64,000 nt of DNA. Origin: Petrosia ficiformis (lineage: Eukaryota; Porifera; Demospongiae; Haplosclerida; Petrosiidae). The position numbers and the translations under genes were made by a program. A model generated the notes under the pieces. The model saw only the letters and a list, made by a program, of their open reading frames with translations, did no database searches and was not told the origin of the DNA. The first letter of the stretch is position 1, and every line of letters starts with the position of its first letter. The stretch is from positions 31,454,466-31,518,465 of the forward strand of contig OX345636.1 of assembly GCA_947044365.1 (NCBI GenBank). Reading direction: 5' to 3'. Positions 63,910-64,000 of the stretch are shown here, one piece after another.

Positions 63910-63965
63910 AGGACCTTCTAAAAATGTCATAGATATTAAAATGTTAGTTGGAGGAAAGCAGCAAG
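63910..63965 (+). CDS. Candidate internal exon at window end
   Basis: Between acceptor cgtagacag and donor gtgagt is an open stretch reading GPSKNVIDIKMLVGGKQQ. Too short to place in a family. It could be the first visible exon of a gene continuing past the window. Confidence 0.3.
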
Positions 63966-64000
63966 GTGAGTGTTTGAAAGTGCAACTGTTGATATGCATG

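Overview
The window looks like a gene-poor, repeat-dominated stretch of an animal (metazoan) nuclear genome. Recognisable coding pieces are short exons with GT/AG borders, including a 60-bp intron. They match UFC1, SELENOS (selenoprotein S/VIMP), Calx-beta domains, an ankyrin repeat and a PD-(D/E)XK-type domain. The A+T-rich sequence, tiny introns, many MITEs and Calx-beta/ankyrin genes suggest a marine invertebrate, most likely a sponge; that taxonomic call is inference. I see no bacterial operons, viral genes, CRISPR arrays or tRNA genes.

Layout. 1-10.7 kb and 28.6-37.7 kb are two direct copies of one segmental duplication, nearly identical outside their tandem arrays. Each copy carries, in order: a 72-bp minisatellite, a GACTC-rich minisatellite, UFC1 exons 3-4, a TIR element with a 10-bp target duplication, an unidentified plus-strand last exon, an unidentified minus-strand gene, a CCCCCATTCCTATGAC minisatellite and three SELENOS exons. 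The UFC1 gene of copy 2 can be followed back to its start at 27155, so the minisatellites lie in its 3.9-kb intron 2. The two SELENOS copies are broken in different ways. 10.9-27 kb holds a foldback element (12.25-13.9 kb) and a large element whose interior is a ~10-kb array of a 100-bp unit. A short copy of that element, with about 13 units, lies at 39.7-42.3 kb. 37.8-39.4 kb holds two piggyBac-type MITEs at TTAA sites, and the related empty site is preserved at 11154.

42.7-54 kb has two arrays of a 20-bp satellite, about 0.95 kb of CATA repeat and about 2.4 kb of CATC/CTAT repeat. Between them sit decayed-looking Calx-beta exons resembling ADGRV1 repeats, plus several TIR elements. 54.8 kb has one ankyrin exon. 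58.65-59.79 kb is the best gene candidate outside the duplication: a minus-strand PD-(D/E)XK-like protein with one apparent frameshift, next to a minisatellite whose unit contains an exon-like piece. On either side of it (58.0 and 61.5 kb), in opposite orientation, are two hammerhead ribozyme motifs with a complete conserved core, of the kind known from Penelope-like retroelements and retrozymes. The end of the window has a hAT-type MITE with a perfect 8-bp target duplication and a local direct duplication.

Functional reading. UFC1 (E2 of the UFM1 pathway) and SELENOS (ERAD adaptor) both serve ER protein quality control and were duplicated together. Neither is shown complete here. Most of the remainder is mobile and satellite DNA.
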